NCBI GenBank assembly: GCA_963921195.1
Contig: OY992537.1
Location: forward strand, 129,292,694 to 129,356,693
Length of the DNA stretch: 64,000 nt
From: Pegoplata infirma
Taxonomy: Eukaryota; Arthropoda; Insecta; Diptera; Anthomyiidae
Reading direction: 5' to 3'
The notes under the pieces were generated by a model that worked only from the letters and a program-made list of their open reading frames with translations, did no database searches and had not been told where the DNA came from. Position numbers and translations under genes: made by a program. Positions within the stretch are counted from its first letter, which is position 1; the number at the start of each line of letters is the position of its first letter. Positions 32,541 through 43,390 of the stretch are shown here, in pieces.

Positions 32541-33600
32541 ATATTGTAAAAGTACTTTTAAAAAAAAAGTACTTTATTTCAAAAAAGTACTTTTTTTAAA
32601 AAAAAGTAATTTATTTCAAAAAAGCACTTTATTTCAAAAAAGTACTTTTTTTCAAAATAGTACATTTACATAAAAAAATATTTTTTCTTAAAAAACTGTT
32701 TTTCTGAAAAAGTATTTCTTTCAATAGTACTTTTTAAAAAAGTACTTTGTCTTAAAAAAAGTACTTTTCTTCAAAAAGCAGTTTTTCAAAAAAAAAAACC
32801 CTTTACACATTTCCTAATCAAAGTATATAAAATATCGTAAAAGTACTTTTTTCAAAAAAGTGCATTTACTTAAAAAAAGCACATTTACTTAAAAAAAAAA
32901 ATCTTAAAAAAAAAAATTCTGAAAAAAGTACTTTTTTAAGCAGTACTTTGTCTTAAAAAAGTACTTTTCTACAACAGACAGTTATTTTTTTATTCTTTTT
33001 TTAAAACATATACTGTTTCTTAAAAAAGTACTTTTTTTATATAAAGTACATTTCTTAAAAATAGTTTTTCCTGAAAAAGTACTTTTTAAAAAGGTACTTT
33101 GTCTTTAAAAAAGCACATTTACTTAAAAAAAAAAAATCTTAAAAAAAAAACTTTCTGAAAAAGTACTTTCTTAAGCAGTATTTTGTCTTAAAAAAGTGCT
33201 TTTATTTTTTTATTTTTCCTAAAAAAATAATGTTTCTTAAAAAAGTACTTTTTTTTATAAAGTACTTTTCTTAAAAAATTTTTTCCTGAACAAGTACTTG
33301 TTAAAAAGGTACTTTGACTTTATAAAAGTACTTTTATTTTTTTTAAATACTTTTTCCTAAAAAAATACTGTTTCTTAAAAAAGTACTTTTTTATATAAAG
33401 TATTTTTCTTAATTTTTGTTTCCTGAAAAAGTTCTTTTTAAAAAGGTGTTTTGTCTTTAAAAAAGTACTTTTCTTCAAAAGGCAGTTTTTCTGAAAAAAT
33501 CCTTTTTCCAAAAAAAAGTACTTTTTCATACAAAGTAGCTTTTTTTTTAATATTTTATATAAAAAAAAAGTACAGTTTGTTAAAATGTTCCGCAATTTTC
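32541..33600. repeat. GTAC minisatellite, third block
   Basis: Units of AAAAAAGTACTTTTTTTAAA and variants, with repeated phrases such as TTTCCTAATCAA (32520 and 32810) and CTTGTTAAAAAGGTACTTTG that suggest local higher-order duplication. The open frame here is composition-driven. Confidence 0.8.
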
Positions 33601-34264
33601 ATTTTTTTTAATTCTACACTCAAAAAAATACGTCAGTAAAAAAGTTTGTAAAATGGTTTGTAACCCAACTTTACAGGTTTTTTACTAATTCTTACTAAAA
33701 AAATATTTTTTAGTAATTCTTTTTTGTAAACTAGCGTTACAAACTATTGATTTTTTACTGATTTTTTAATAATTTTTTCAGTTGATTTTTTAAAAATTAT
33801 CGTACTAACTTTTGATAATTATTTTGTAAATTTTACAATATTATTTAGTTAATTTTGTTTTTTTTTCTAGAAAAAATACACTTTATTAAAAAATTTAAAT
33901 TTTATTTAAATATTTGGAAATTAAAAAGAGCATTAAAAAATATATATTATTATTTTTTTTTTATGTTAAAACAGTGGACCAACGCTTTGGTGAATATAAA
34001 TACATATGTTTATTACTTTTAATATTGAATCACACTTATTTGCATATGTTTTTTCTAATTAAAGAAGCACATAATAAAAAAAGAAGGAAATATAGTGAAA
34101 AGAAGATATGCAAAAACAACATAATAGAATAAATTATTTTTTCTTTGTTCTCAACTGGCGTTACTTTTTTCCTTATGCTTCCTATGAATATTTTTTTTGT
34201 TCTCGTGTCTTTATTGAAGGGTTGATTTTTTTTTATTACTGAGAGTAGTATTGACAATTTTGTG

Positions 34265-34388
34265 TCTCTTCATAAATTGTGAATCACAATACAGCAGCAG
34301 ACAGAAACATTTTTTATACAGACAACAGCAAAAAAAATTAATGACGATATTTTTCTGTCTGCCGCTTGCTGTTGTATTGTGAAGAGAC
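34265..34388. repeat. Imperfect hairpin (GTCTCTTCA...TGAAGAGAC)
   Basis: GTCTCTTCATAAATTGTGAA at the left pairs partly with TTGTATTGTGAAGAGAC at the right, enclosing AATACAGCAGCAGACAGAAA and its mirror TTTCTGTCTGCCGC. Non-coding. Confidence 0.65.
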
Positions 34389-34515
34389 TCTTTGTGTAAT
34401 TTCCTTTATTTCTTTCTTTATTTTCTTTAGTCACAAAATAATACTCGAAAGTTAAACGTCGCGACACGGACGAAATGAACAAAAAAATTAATAACAAACA
34501 AATATTACAACACAA

Positions 34516-35155
34516 GGAGGTAACCAAATTTTAAAGTATTTTTTATTTCAAATAAACTCGTTTGGATAATAAAACCCACGTAAAACATAATAGGAAATGC
34601 TGAACACAGGTAGCAATTGTATATTTATGTGTTCCATTTAAAAAATTATATTGATATTTTTAATTCTAGAACATCATGCACAAATACCAACACATATTCA
34701 ACATGTAAACAACACAATTTTCAAAGCATTAATGTTATTTCTAACAACATTTGAGTTTCCTTGGAATAGTACTTGGCGGCAACAAGCGCAACGGTACGTA
34801 GCAGGTAATCAAATTCTAAAGTATTTTTTTATTTAAAATTAACTCCTTTTTTAGGATAACAAATAAAACCCTCGTAAAACAAAATAGGAAATGCTGAAAC
34901 AGGTAACAATTGTATATTTATGTGTTCCATTTAAAAAATTATGTTGATATTTTTTATTCTACAACATCATACACAAATAAATACATATATTCAACGTCTC
35001 AACAACACAATTTTCAACGCATTAATGTGATGTGGTGCGTATAATTTCTATTAAAAAAATTGTGTTTAATATTTTCTCTTACATATTTTAGATAAACAAT
35101 TCGAACAAAAATTGAGTTTCATTGGAATAGTAATTGGCGGCAACAAGCGCAATAC
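34516..35155 (+). repeat. Tandem duplication of unique sequence, period about 285 bp
   Basis: Copy 1 (about 34516-34797) and copy 2 (about 34801-35155) share, in order, AATAGGAAATGCTGAA, CAATTGTATATTTATGTGTT, CCATTTAAAAAATTAT, CAACACAATTTTCAA and GGCGGCAACAAGCGCAA. Copy 2 has about 70 extra bases before its last segment. Neither copy has a convincing reading frame. Confidence 0.8.
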
Positions 35156-35442
35156 GCAGTTTACATGTTTTACAAAAATACCAAAAATTATAAATACACA
35201 ATTTACATTTTTTTTACAAAAAAAGTTAATAATATTTACAAATGGGTTTTAAAATTCATTTTACAAAAATTGTACAGAAAAAATCTGTATTACTAATTTT
35301 TACCAGTTATTTTAAGTTTACTAAAATTTGAAAACCAAAGTTTGTAATGGTAACTGAAAAAGTTATCGGGCACAAATTGAAAACTTTTTTAGTAATGGTA
35401 ACAGACTTTTTTGTAAGGAATACTAACATATTTTTATGAGTG

Positions 35443-35615
35443 TATATAAAAAGTTTTAGATACACTTTTTCTTTAGAAAAGTGTCAAAGACATTTCTCCT
35501 ATGGAAAAAGTCTCTTAGACATCTATACTATAAAAAACTCTCACAACCAGGGAAGATTTTCATGTACATAATTTTTTTTGCATTTTTTTTAACAAACTGT
35601 ACTTATTTTTTCAGA
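35443..35615. repeat. Transition into GTAC array with CTATAGAAAAAGTCTC-type units
   Basis: Units such as TTTCTCCTATGGAAAAAGTC recall the minisatellite at 18.2 kb and the insert at 36.28-36.52 kb. Confidence 0.55.
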
Positions 35616-38460
35616 AAAGATTTTTTTGTATTTTGTATGAAAAAGTACTTTTTTTAAAGAAGTAGTACTTTTTAAGAAAAATATATTTTTTTAACAAAAA
35701 CTGCCTTATTTATATACTTATACTTATTTTAGAAAAATACCTTTTTAAGAAAAGTACTTTTTTAAGAAAAGTACCTTATTAAGAAAATTACTTTTTTATG
35801 AAAAGTACTTTTTTAAGAAAAGTACTTTTTTAAGAAAAGTACTTTTTTAAGAAAAGTACTTTTTTTAAGAAAAGTACTTTTTTAAGAAAAGTACTTTTTT
35901 AAGAAAAGTATTTTTTTAAGAAAAGTCCTTTTTTATGAAAAGTACTTTTTTAATATAAGTACTTTTTTAAAAAAGTAATTTTTTAAAAAAAGTACTTTTT
36001 TAAGAAAAGTACTTTTTTAAGAAAAGTACTTTTTTAAGAAAAGTTACATTTTTATGAAAAGTACTTATTTAAGAAAAGTACTTTTTTAAGAAAAGTTACA
36101 TTTAAAAAAAAAATACTTTTTTCAGAATAATAGCTTTTTAAGAAAAACTATTTTTTTTAATGTATGTACTTTGTTGAAAAAAGTACTTTTAAGATATATT
36201 TTCTATATTTTGATTAGGAAATGTGTAGAGTATTTTTTTTAGGAAAAACTGCCTTTTTAGGAAGTTATTTTCTAAGACAATTTACTTTTCTATAGAAAAA
36301 GTCTCAAACACATTTTTCCTATAGAAAATTCTAAAAGACATTTTTCTTGTAGAAAAACTCTCATAGACATTTTTCTTAAAGAAAAACTCTCATAGGAAAA
36401 ATATCTCGGTCACTTTTTCTATAGAAAAAATAATTTTTCTTATAGAAAAACTCTCATAGTCATTTTTAACAGGAAAAATATCTCGATCACTTTTTCTATA
36501 GAAAAAATACTTTTTTTATAGAAAAAGTACTTTTTTAAGAAAAAAGTAATTATTTAAGAAAAATGTTCTTTTTTTAAACACAGTACATTTTTAAGAAGAA
36601 GTACTTTTTAAGAAAAACGGTCCAATGTCTATTTTACTTACTAAAAAAAAAAAAACTTTGACTGAAATACTTTAAAAAGTACTTTTCTTAAAAAAAGTAC
36701 TACTTCTTCAAAAAAATACTTTTTTTTTTTAAAAAAGTACTTTTTAAAGAAAAATGTACTTTTTTTACAGAAAAGATTTTTTTTGTATTTTGTAAGAAAA
36801 AGTCCTTTTTTTAAGAAGTATTAGTTTTTTAGGAAAATATATTTTTTAAGAAAAGTACCTTTTTAAGAAAAGTGCTTTTTTAAGAAAAGTACCTTTTTAA
36901 GAAAAGTGCTTTTTTAAGAAAAGTACTTTTTTAAGAAAAGTACTTTTTTAAGAAAAGTACTTTTTTAAGAAAATTAAATTTTTAAGAAAATAACTTTTTT
37001 AAAAAAAAAGTACTTTTTTAAGAAAAGTACTTTTTTTTAGGAAAAGTACTTTTTTAGGAAAAGTACTTTTTTAGGAAAAGTACGTTTTTAAGAAAAGTTA
37101 CATTTTTAAGAAAACGTACTTTTTCAGAAAAAAAGCTTTTACAGAAAAGATTTTTTTGGTTGAAAAAGTACTTTTTTTAAAGGTATTAATTTTTTAGGAA
37201 AATATATTTTTTAAGAAAAACTGCCTTTGAAAGAAAAGTACTTTTTTAAGAAAAGTACATTTTTAAGAAAAGTACTTTTTTAAGAAAAATATTTTTATAA
37301 GAAAGTACTTTTTTAAGAAAAGTACTTTTTTAAGAAAAGTACATTTTTAAGAAAAGCACTTTTTTAAGAAAAGTACTTTTATAAGAAAAGTACTTTTTTA
37401 AGAAAAGTACTTTTTTATTTAAGAAAAGTACTTTTTTAAGAAAAGTACTTTTTTACGAAAAGTAATTTTTTAAAAAAAAGTACTTTTTTAAGAAAAGTAA
37501 GAAAACGTTTTTAATAAAAAGTACTTTTTAAAAAAAACGGTCCGATGTCTATTTTACTAATTAAAAAATTAAAAACTTTGACTGAAATACTGTATTTAAA
37601 ACTTCTCATGCATTATAATTACACTTATTGCTGGCACCTTTTCTATAGAAATAATATCTATGAAAATTTTTTTACAGGCATTTTTCTAGTGGAAAAATTC
37701 TCACAGACATTTTTCCCAAAGGAAAAATCTAAAAAAAAATTATTAGAAAATTACTTTTTTTTAAAAAATTTTATAAGTATTTTTCCTACAAACTAAAGAA
37801 AAAACAATAATTACTTTCCAAAGAAAAAGTATTTTTTATTTTTTTTAAATGTACTTTTTTAAGAAAAAGGTACTCTTTTAAGAAAAAACTACTCTTTTAA
37901 GAAAAAAAAAACTTGTTTAAGAAAAAAGTACTTTTTTAAGAAAAAGTTTTATATTTAAGAAACAGTGCTTTTTAAAAAAAAAATACTTTTTTAAGAAAAG
38001 ATAATTTTTTTAAGAAAAGGTACTTTTTCAAAAAAAATTATTATTGCATTTGTAAGAAAAAGTAGTTTTAAAAAAGTGATTTTTTAATAAAAAGGTACTT
38101 TTTTAATAAAAAGGTACTTTTTTAATAAAAAGTACTTTTTTAATAAAAATTACTTTTTTAAGAAAAGTACTTTTTAAGAAAAGTACTTTTTAAGAAAAAG
38201 AACTTTTTTAAAAAAAGTACTTTTTAAGAAAAAGTAATATTTTAAGACAAAGTACTTTTTTAAGAACAAGTACTTATTTAAGAAAAAGTACTTATTTAAG
38301 AAAAAGTACGTATTTAAGAAAAAGTACTTTTTTAAACAGAAAAAGTACATTTTTAAACAGAAAAGGTACTTCTTTTAAGATTTTTTTTTTTTTTTAAACA
38401 GAACTTTATTAAGAATAAGTACTTTTTAAGAAAAAGTATTTTTTTGAGATAAAGAATCGG
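35616..38460. repeat. GTAC minisatellite, main block, 17-bp unit with higher-order repeat
   Basis: Long runs of the 17-bp unit GTACTTTTTTAAGAAAA, most regular at 35800-35920 and 37240-37460. Marker phrases recur: ATGTCTATTTTACT at about 36625, 37545 and 38479, and CAGAAAAGATTTTTTT at about 35615, 36770 and 37142. The tag spacing is about 920-935 bp. A block of TTTCCTATAGAAAAA units lies at 36280-36520. Open frames are artefacts. Confidence 0.85.
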
Positions 38461-38571
38461 ACCGGATTAATCGTTCTAATGTCTATTTTACTTACTAAAA
38501 AAAAGAAAAAAAAGTTTGACTGAAATACTGTATTTAAAACTTGTCATGCATTATAATTACACTTATTGCGG
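38461..38571 (+). repeat. Third copy of the higher-order tag
   Basis: Contains TCTAATGTCTATTTTACTTA, TTTGACTGAAATACTGTATT and CATGCATTATAATTACACTT. The same tag occurs at 37540-37632 and, truncated, at 36618-36675. Confidence 0.8.
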
Positions 38572-39240
38572 ATATTTATCGACTTCAACCATTAAATGTC
38601 AAAATAACAAATACTTGCACACAGACGCAGTTTGAACATGCATAAAAGCATTTAAATATACAAAAAGTATTTAAATAAATATTATTTTTTTTTTCATACA
38701 TATAAGTAGATTTTTTTTAAGAAATTATATTTAAAAACTTATTTAGCGATTATCTCATATTTGTTTTCAACAAAAAAATACATTTGTGCATTCAATGCTG
38801 TTCAGTTTAAGGTTCGAGTTGATTTTTTTCAAAAATTTATACACTTTTTTTCTGTCATTTACTAACTGCAAGCAAACATATTCATTTGGTAACAAAACAA
38901 AAAAAAAATAAAACAAATATTCATACACGCGAATTCAGTTTTTTTTTTGTCGAAATTAACTGAAAAAAAATTGTGGAAGTAGTCAAACAAACATTTTGTA
39001 TAGCTTTCGATATTGTGCTGTTCAGCAAATGCTGTTTGCATATGTCTGTCTGTCGGTATGAATAGCGCATTTTTGCATGTTAAAAAAAAGTTTTGCTTTC
39101 GTTTTATTATTGTAGTTGTTGCTAAGTAGACATATCACAGTGAACAATTTTTTATAGCACTATATTATTTTAATAATATCCCAATTCTCATTGAGTTTAA
39201 ATGGTCCAACAGCGCTAACAAATTAACTAAAAAATAAGGT
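38572..39240. other. Low-copy spacer
   Basis: AT-rich DNA without shared repeats. Slightly more balanced at 39000-39060 (GCTTTCGATATTGTGCTG, CATATGTCTGTCTGTCGG). No gene signal. Confidence 0.45.
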
Positions 39241-39249
39241 ACACAAAAA

Positions 39250-39771
39250 AGACCTATATTAAAAAACCCCTAGTAAAATGTCAAGAAAAGTTTGTAATTT
39301 TTATTTTTCGCTACCTTCTATTTTAAGAAAATTTCTAGTAAAAATTAGGAGCTTTTTTGCAATTTTACAATTTTTTTACCAAAAAATTTGTAAATTTACA
39401 ATTTTTTTTGACGCGATAAAACTTATAAGGAGTTCTCGTGACTTTACTAGATTTTGTGCTATCTCCTATTTTACGAGAATTTCTAGTAAAAATTACGAGC
39501 TTTTTTGTAATTTTGCAAGTTTTTAACCAATAAAGTTGTAAATTTACAACTTTTTTGATGCGACAAGAAATTCTCGTGACTTTAATAGATTTTTTTTATT
39601 AAAATTACCTTAGAAAACTGGACATTTACGAATAAAATTTTAATATTACAAAAAAAAAATATTAAATTTCGATCGAAAATTGTTTGTTAAAAAACAAGGA
39701 AAACTGTCAAATATTGGTAAAATGGGATTACGACACTTTTTCTAGCAATTTGACACGTTTTTTTTTGAGTG
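39250..39771 (-). mobile_element. TA-flanked element J, minus orientation, 5' end unclear
   Basis: Reverse complement of the J family: the standard end TTTTTTTTTGAGTG is at 39771, followed by TA. Internal tandem units carry CTCGTGACTTTACTAGATTT, CCTATTTTACGAGAATTTCT and GTAAATTTACAACTTTTTTG. The opposite end is not identifiable. Confidence 0.65.
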
Positions 39772-39839
39772 TAGAATCAAAATTTGCCCGGACACTTGGA
39801 AAAATCAAAAGTTAAAGTAAAAATGTTACTCTATCCTAC

Positions 39840-40973
39840 ATATGAGGCATTCCACACCAACTGTTATATTAAAATTTTTTTGCCTGAGTATCTTTACTTC
39901 AATATTTATGCAAATTAAATGAATGGGCTATCGATTAAAAAAATAAAAATTGGAAAATTTTCAGAAGAAGTTCTGAATTTTTCAAATTTAAACTTAAACT
40001 TTATTTATCAAAAAAGGTGCTTTTCTATCTGTTCTGAAATTTTCAGAGATGTGTTTAGCCTTGTTTTCGAGAAATCAAATGTCAAAGATTGCAATACGCT
40101 AATTTTATACTATAATGGTGTATAAAACGTGTGCGTATGAGTAATATCAATACTTAAAAAATATTTTAAGAGGCAATGGGAGCGTGAGTGAGTTTTTATT
40201 TACGATCATGCAAGCTAATGAAAGAAAAAAATATATTCAAGCACGATATTTTATTTTACTCACGCTCACGTGCACATCGTGACCGTGACTTATTTTTTTC
40301 TACTCACGTGTGCGTGAATAAGCGCGAGCAAAATAAAATATCGTGCGTGACTAAATTTTTTCTTTCATGAGCGTGCGTTATCATTATTAAAAACTCATTT
40401 ACGATCCCATCTCTATTTTAAATATTGTTTAAGTGTTTTTATTACTCATACGCACTCGTTATATACACCATTATTGTATAAAATTTGCGTAGTGCAATCT
40501 TTGACATTTGATTTCTCGAAAACAAGACAAAACACATCTCTGAAAATTTCAGAATAGATAGAAAATTTCTTTAACTTTTTTTAAAAAAATTAAAAAAAAA
40601 AATAAAATTGCGGCGTGTTTTTTGATAATTAAAGTTTAAGTTTAAATTTGAAAAATTCAGAACTTCTTCTAAAAATTTTCCAATTTTTATTTTTTTAATC
40701 GATAGCCCATACAAAAATCTATAAAAAAACTTTTGTCTTAAAGACTTTACTGTGTTTCATTTAATTTGCATAAATATTGAAGTAAAGATGCTCAGTCAAA
40801 AAATTTAGATATTTTCAATTTTTGACCACGCCTACAAGGCCCACTTTTTGAAAAAACTTAAATTTTATTTTTGTTATTTAATAGTACCCTAAGAGCGAAT
40901 ATTTTGCAAATGATTTCATATTGTCACGACACTACTTTTTTTTGCTGAACATTTGGTGTGGAATGCCTCATAT
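39840..40973. mobile_element. Inverted-repeat element, GAGGCATTCCACACC family, complete copy
   Basis: ATATGAGGCATTCCACACCA at the left is mirrored by TGGTGTGGAATGCCTCATAT at the right. The inner arms are also mirrored (ATTAAATGAATGGGCTATCG against CGATAGCCCATACAAAA; TCTGTTCTGAAATTTTCAGA against TCTGAAAATTTCAGAATAGA). The centre holds the CACG-rich element at 40171-40414. The right arm is longer, so the left arm has a deletion. Non-coding. Confidence 0.85.
40171..40414. mobile_element. CACG-rich hAT-like element inside the larger palindrome
   Basis: Left end AGGCAATGGGAGCGTGAGTG, right end ACTCATTTACGATCCCATCT plus CT. Flanking 8-mers ATTTTAAG and ATTTTAAA differ at one base, close to a hAT-type duplication. 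The interior is itself largely palindromic: GCACGATATTTTATTTTACT near 40242 mirrors AAATAAAATATCGTGCGTGA near 40332. No frame. Confidence 0.65.
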
Positions 40974-41014
40974 ATGCACTAGCTGAAGCTCCCGGTGTAT
41001 CTCAGGTCGACTTA

Positions 41015-41497
41015 CACACAAAAAATTATTGGCTAAAAATTTTCAATTAAATGTATTGATCAACAAAAATTAAATGAGTCAATCAATGTTTTGATTAAAA
41101 TTTTTGCTATTTTTTGTTACAAATTTTCAACATACCAGATTTTTTTTCGCTTTAATTTATTTGAATAGATTAATTCAAAAATATACAAAATAATCGGGCT
41201 TTACTTTTTTTATTGTTGCCAACATATTGGAAAGCAAAAAAGATGAATTTTTTGATAGTTTTTTCATAAGCTTACAATTCATTTGTTAAATCAATCATTA
41301 TTTTGATTGGCTTTAAACAAAAAATTGATCAAATTTTTGATCAAAATCTAAAAAATGTTTGATTGAAAAAATTTTCAATCAATCACCTACAATTTGATGA
41401 TTGGTATAACAATTTTTTTAATTGGAGGAATTTCAATCAAAAAATTGATTGAATCCGCGTTTTTGTTGATTGAAATTCGTTTTAAATTTTTTCTGTG
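41015..41497 (+). mobile_element. CAATCAAA-family MITE, complete copy
   Basis: TA on both sides (41013-41014 and 41498-41499), left end CACACAAAAAATTATTGGCT, right end TTTTTTCTGTG. Contains TTGATTGAAAAAATTTTCAA, ATATTGGAAAGCAAAAAAGA and AATCCGCGTTTTTGTTGATT. This is the reference copy for the family also found at 9.4, 13.7 and 58.5 kb. No transposase frame. Confidence 0.85.
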
Positions 41498-41499
41498 TA

Positions 41500-41930
41500 G
41501 ATATGAAGATCTAAATTGCGTCTCCCCAGCGCCACCTATCGGGTCCATTTTACACGTAAAATTTTCTCATGACGTAACATATATACATTCTGAAGTGGCT
41601 TAAAATTTTACTGAAATGAAGACTTTGGTCATTAACTTCACCCAAGCGCCATCTACCGGTTCCAAATTTTATCAGGCAACTTTTTTTTGTTTAATAAATA
41701 TAATTTTGTGAATTTGAGCCAAATAGTAACATAGAAACAAAAAAATGGAATTATGACGACAATAGCGCCACATACCGGATCTAAACTTTATCTGGAGACT
41801 TTTTTTGTTTAATTAATATATTTTGTAAATTTCAGCCAAATCGTAACATTATTAAAAAAAGTAAAATATTACGACTGAGTGCCACCTATCGGTGTTATCA
41901 AATAAACTACATTACACAAAAAAAAAAAAA
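41500..41930 (+). repeat. Degenerate tandem repeat of about 117 bp carrying AGCGCCACCT motifs
   Basis: AGCGCCACCT at 41528, AGCGCCATCT at 41645, AGCGCCACAT at 41764 and AGTGCCACCT at 41878. The spacings of 117, 119 and 114 bases are close to constant, and the text between also repeats (AACTTTTTTTTGTTTAATAA, CAAATCGTAACAT). The motif matches the Drosophila CTCF core (AGGTGGCGCT) in reverse complement. Function is not shown. Confidence 0.65.
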
Positions 41931-42085
41931 AAAAACTCTGTTAATTATCTGAGGAAACTTTGCTTTTTGTCACAACAAAATACAAAGTATTTTTTTAAAT
42001 CTGTATTTTGAGAGAAAACTCTGTCAAATATCTGTTGAATTGAGATTACAGTCATTTTACAGAGTTATTATTTTGAGTGTAGTAA
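41931..42085 (+). repeat. Short dispersed repeat (CTCTGTCAAATATCTGTTGA)
   Basis: AACTCTGTCAAATATCTGTT, GAGATTACAGTCATTTTACA and GTTATTATTTTGAGTGTAG are shared with 16470-16560. It ends with a GAGTGTA terminus of the TA-flanked group. Confidence 0.55.
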
Positions 42086-42400
42086 TTTGACAATTTTATT
42101 TTTTTTGTGTGTAAGTATTAAAATTGAAAAACTTAGTTTTTTAAAAATAATTTTAAAATTAATATCCAGGGCATACAAAAAAAAAAGAGATTTTGTAACC
42201 CATATAAGTACCAAAGTCCGGCCAATTTTTTTTTCACTTTGATATTTTTTTTTCAACGTTACAACACCATTTACAGATGTAATTCGAAAAAGATTATTCG
42301 ATTTAAACTTCGAACAGAACAGAACACTTAATTCGCTTTCATTTGATTTGGAAAATTTTATATGAATTGAAAAGTTGTGAAAGACGTAACAGGGGCGCAA
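42086..42400. other. Unassigned spacer
   Basis: A 110-codon minus-strand frame crosses this segment, but its composition is dominated by K, F, I and L from A/T runs and no domain is recognisable. No repeat was matched. Confidence 0.4.
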
Positions 42401-43390
42401 CTGTATTTCGAAAAAGATCTATTGAAATTCCACAAAGATCAATTGTAGCTCGAAATAGATGAACTGTAATTATCATTGTAATTCGTAAAGATCAGTACAA
42501 CTCGCAAAAGATCAATTGTAATTAAAAAAATATTAATTGTAATTCGAATAAGATAAATTGTAGTGTCCGACCGAATACACCTTTTTTGGCCGAAGCCGAA
42601 GCCGAATATTCGGCCAAATTTTCATTATTCGGCCAAACCGAAGCCGAAGCCGAATATTAAAAAAAAAAAATATTTATGTAGTAAAAACAAGAAAAAAATA
42701 AAAGTCGACTCGGCGGGATACTCAAATGCATGAGAATGCTGTCCAGAATGATTTTATTTTAAGCAAAAAAATTTTTTGGACATTTTTGTAAAAAAATATA
42801 TTTTAGAGTGTAAATTTTTTTCAATCGGAAATTTTTTTTGAATGTTAAAAATGTTTTTAGTTGCAAAAACACTTATTAAAATGTTTTTGTGGCTTACTAA
42901 TGTGATTCAAAGTTAGTTTAGTATGTTTTTCAACACGTGAGCAAAAATATTATACAATTATTCGGTATTCGGCCTATTCGGCCAAAATTGTGACCGAAGC
43001 CGAATAGTGGCCGAATAGTGCTTTTTGGCCGAAGCCGAGGCCGAAGCCGAATATTCGGTCGGACACTAATAAATTGTAATTCGAAAAAAATCCATTGTAA
43101 TTCAAAAAATATCAATGGAATTTCAGTTGATATTTTTGGAATCACAGTTGGAATCTTCGAATGACAATTGATCTTTATCGAAGCAAAATTGATATTTTTC
43201 GAATTACAATTGATGTTTTTCGAATTACATGTAATTGCAGTTGATCTTTTTTGAATTAAAATTAATATTTTTTGAATTACAATTCACATATTTAAATTAC
43301 AATTGAACTTTTTCGAGAAAAATTTTGATGGGACTTTTCTGAATTACAATTGGAATTATCAGAATTTAAATAAACATTTTCTTAAAGTTA
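42401..43390. repeat. Inverted minisatellite (about 20-22 bp) split by a hAT-like MITE
   Basis: To the left (42401-42560), and just after the MITE to about 43110, units read AATTGTAATTCGAAAAAGAT. From about 43120 they run in the opposite orientation (TTTTTCGAATTACAATTGAT). The array therefore flips direction near 43115. Excising 42561-43076 restores a continuous array. Confidence 0.75.
42561..43068. mobile_element. hAT-like MITE with 17-bp perfect terminal repeats and 8-bp target duplication
   Basis: TAGTGTCCGACCGAATA at the left is perfectly mirrored by TATTCGGTCGGACACTA at the right. ATAAATTG flanks both sides (42553-42560 and 43069-43076). Subterminal regions carry many GGCCGAAGCCGAA words in both orientations, the arrangement expected for transposase-binding sites. 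The interior includes TTTTAGAGTGTAAATTTTTT and related words that resemble the mini-me interior at 10.2 and 23.9 kb. 508 bp, no frame for a transposase. Confidence 0.92.

Larger units (their letters stand above)
33617..35442. mobile_element. Candidate TA-flanked element, 1.8 kb, with unique-sequence cargo
   Basis: TA at 33615-33616 and 35443-35444, with mirrored ends CACTCAAAAAAATA and TATTTTTATGAGTG. Near both ends are related TTTTTTACTAATTC/TAATGGTAAC words. The interior contains an imperfect hairpin (34265-34388) and a tandem duplication (34516-35155) described separately. No transposase frame is seen. Alternatively two neighbouring elements of the same group flank unique DNA. Confidence 0.5.

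Noticed and set aside
34265..34388. Hairpin at 34.27-34.39 kb as a bacterial-type terminator or a regulatory stem
   Set aside because: The window is eukaryotic, the stem is imperfect and lies within a larger element-like unit.
29533..38460. GTAC blocks as CRISPR-like repeat-spacer arrays
   Set aside because: Units are contiguous, variable in length and low-complexity, with no unique spacers, in eukaryotic DNA.
42068..42400. 110-codon minus-strand frame
   Set aside because: Composition is dominated by K, F, I, L and S from A/T runs, with no recognisable domain, and it crosses a repeat boundary.
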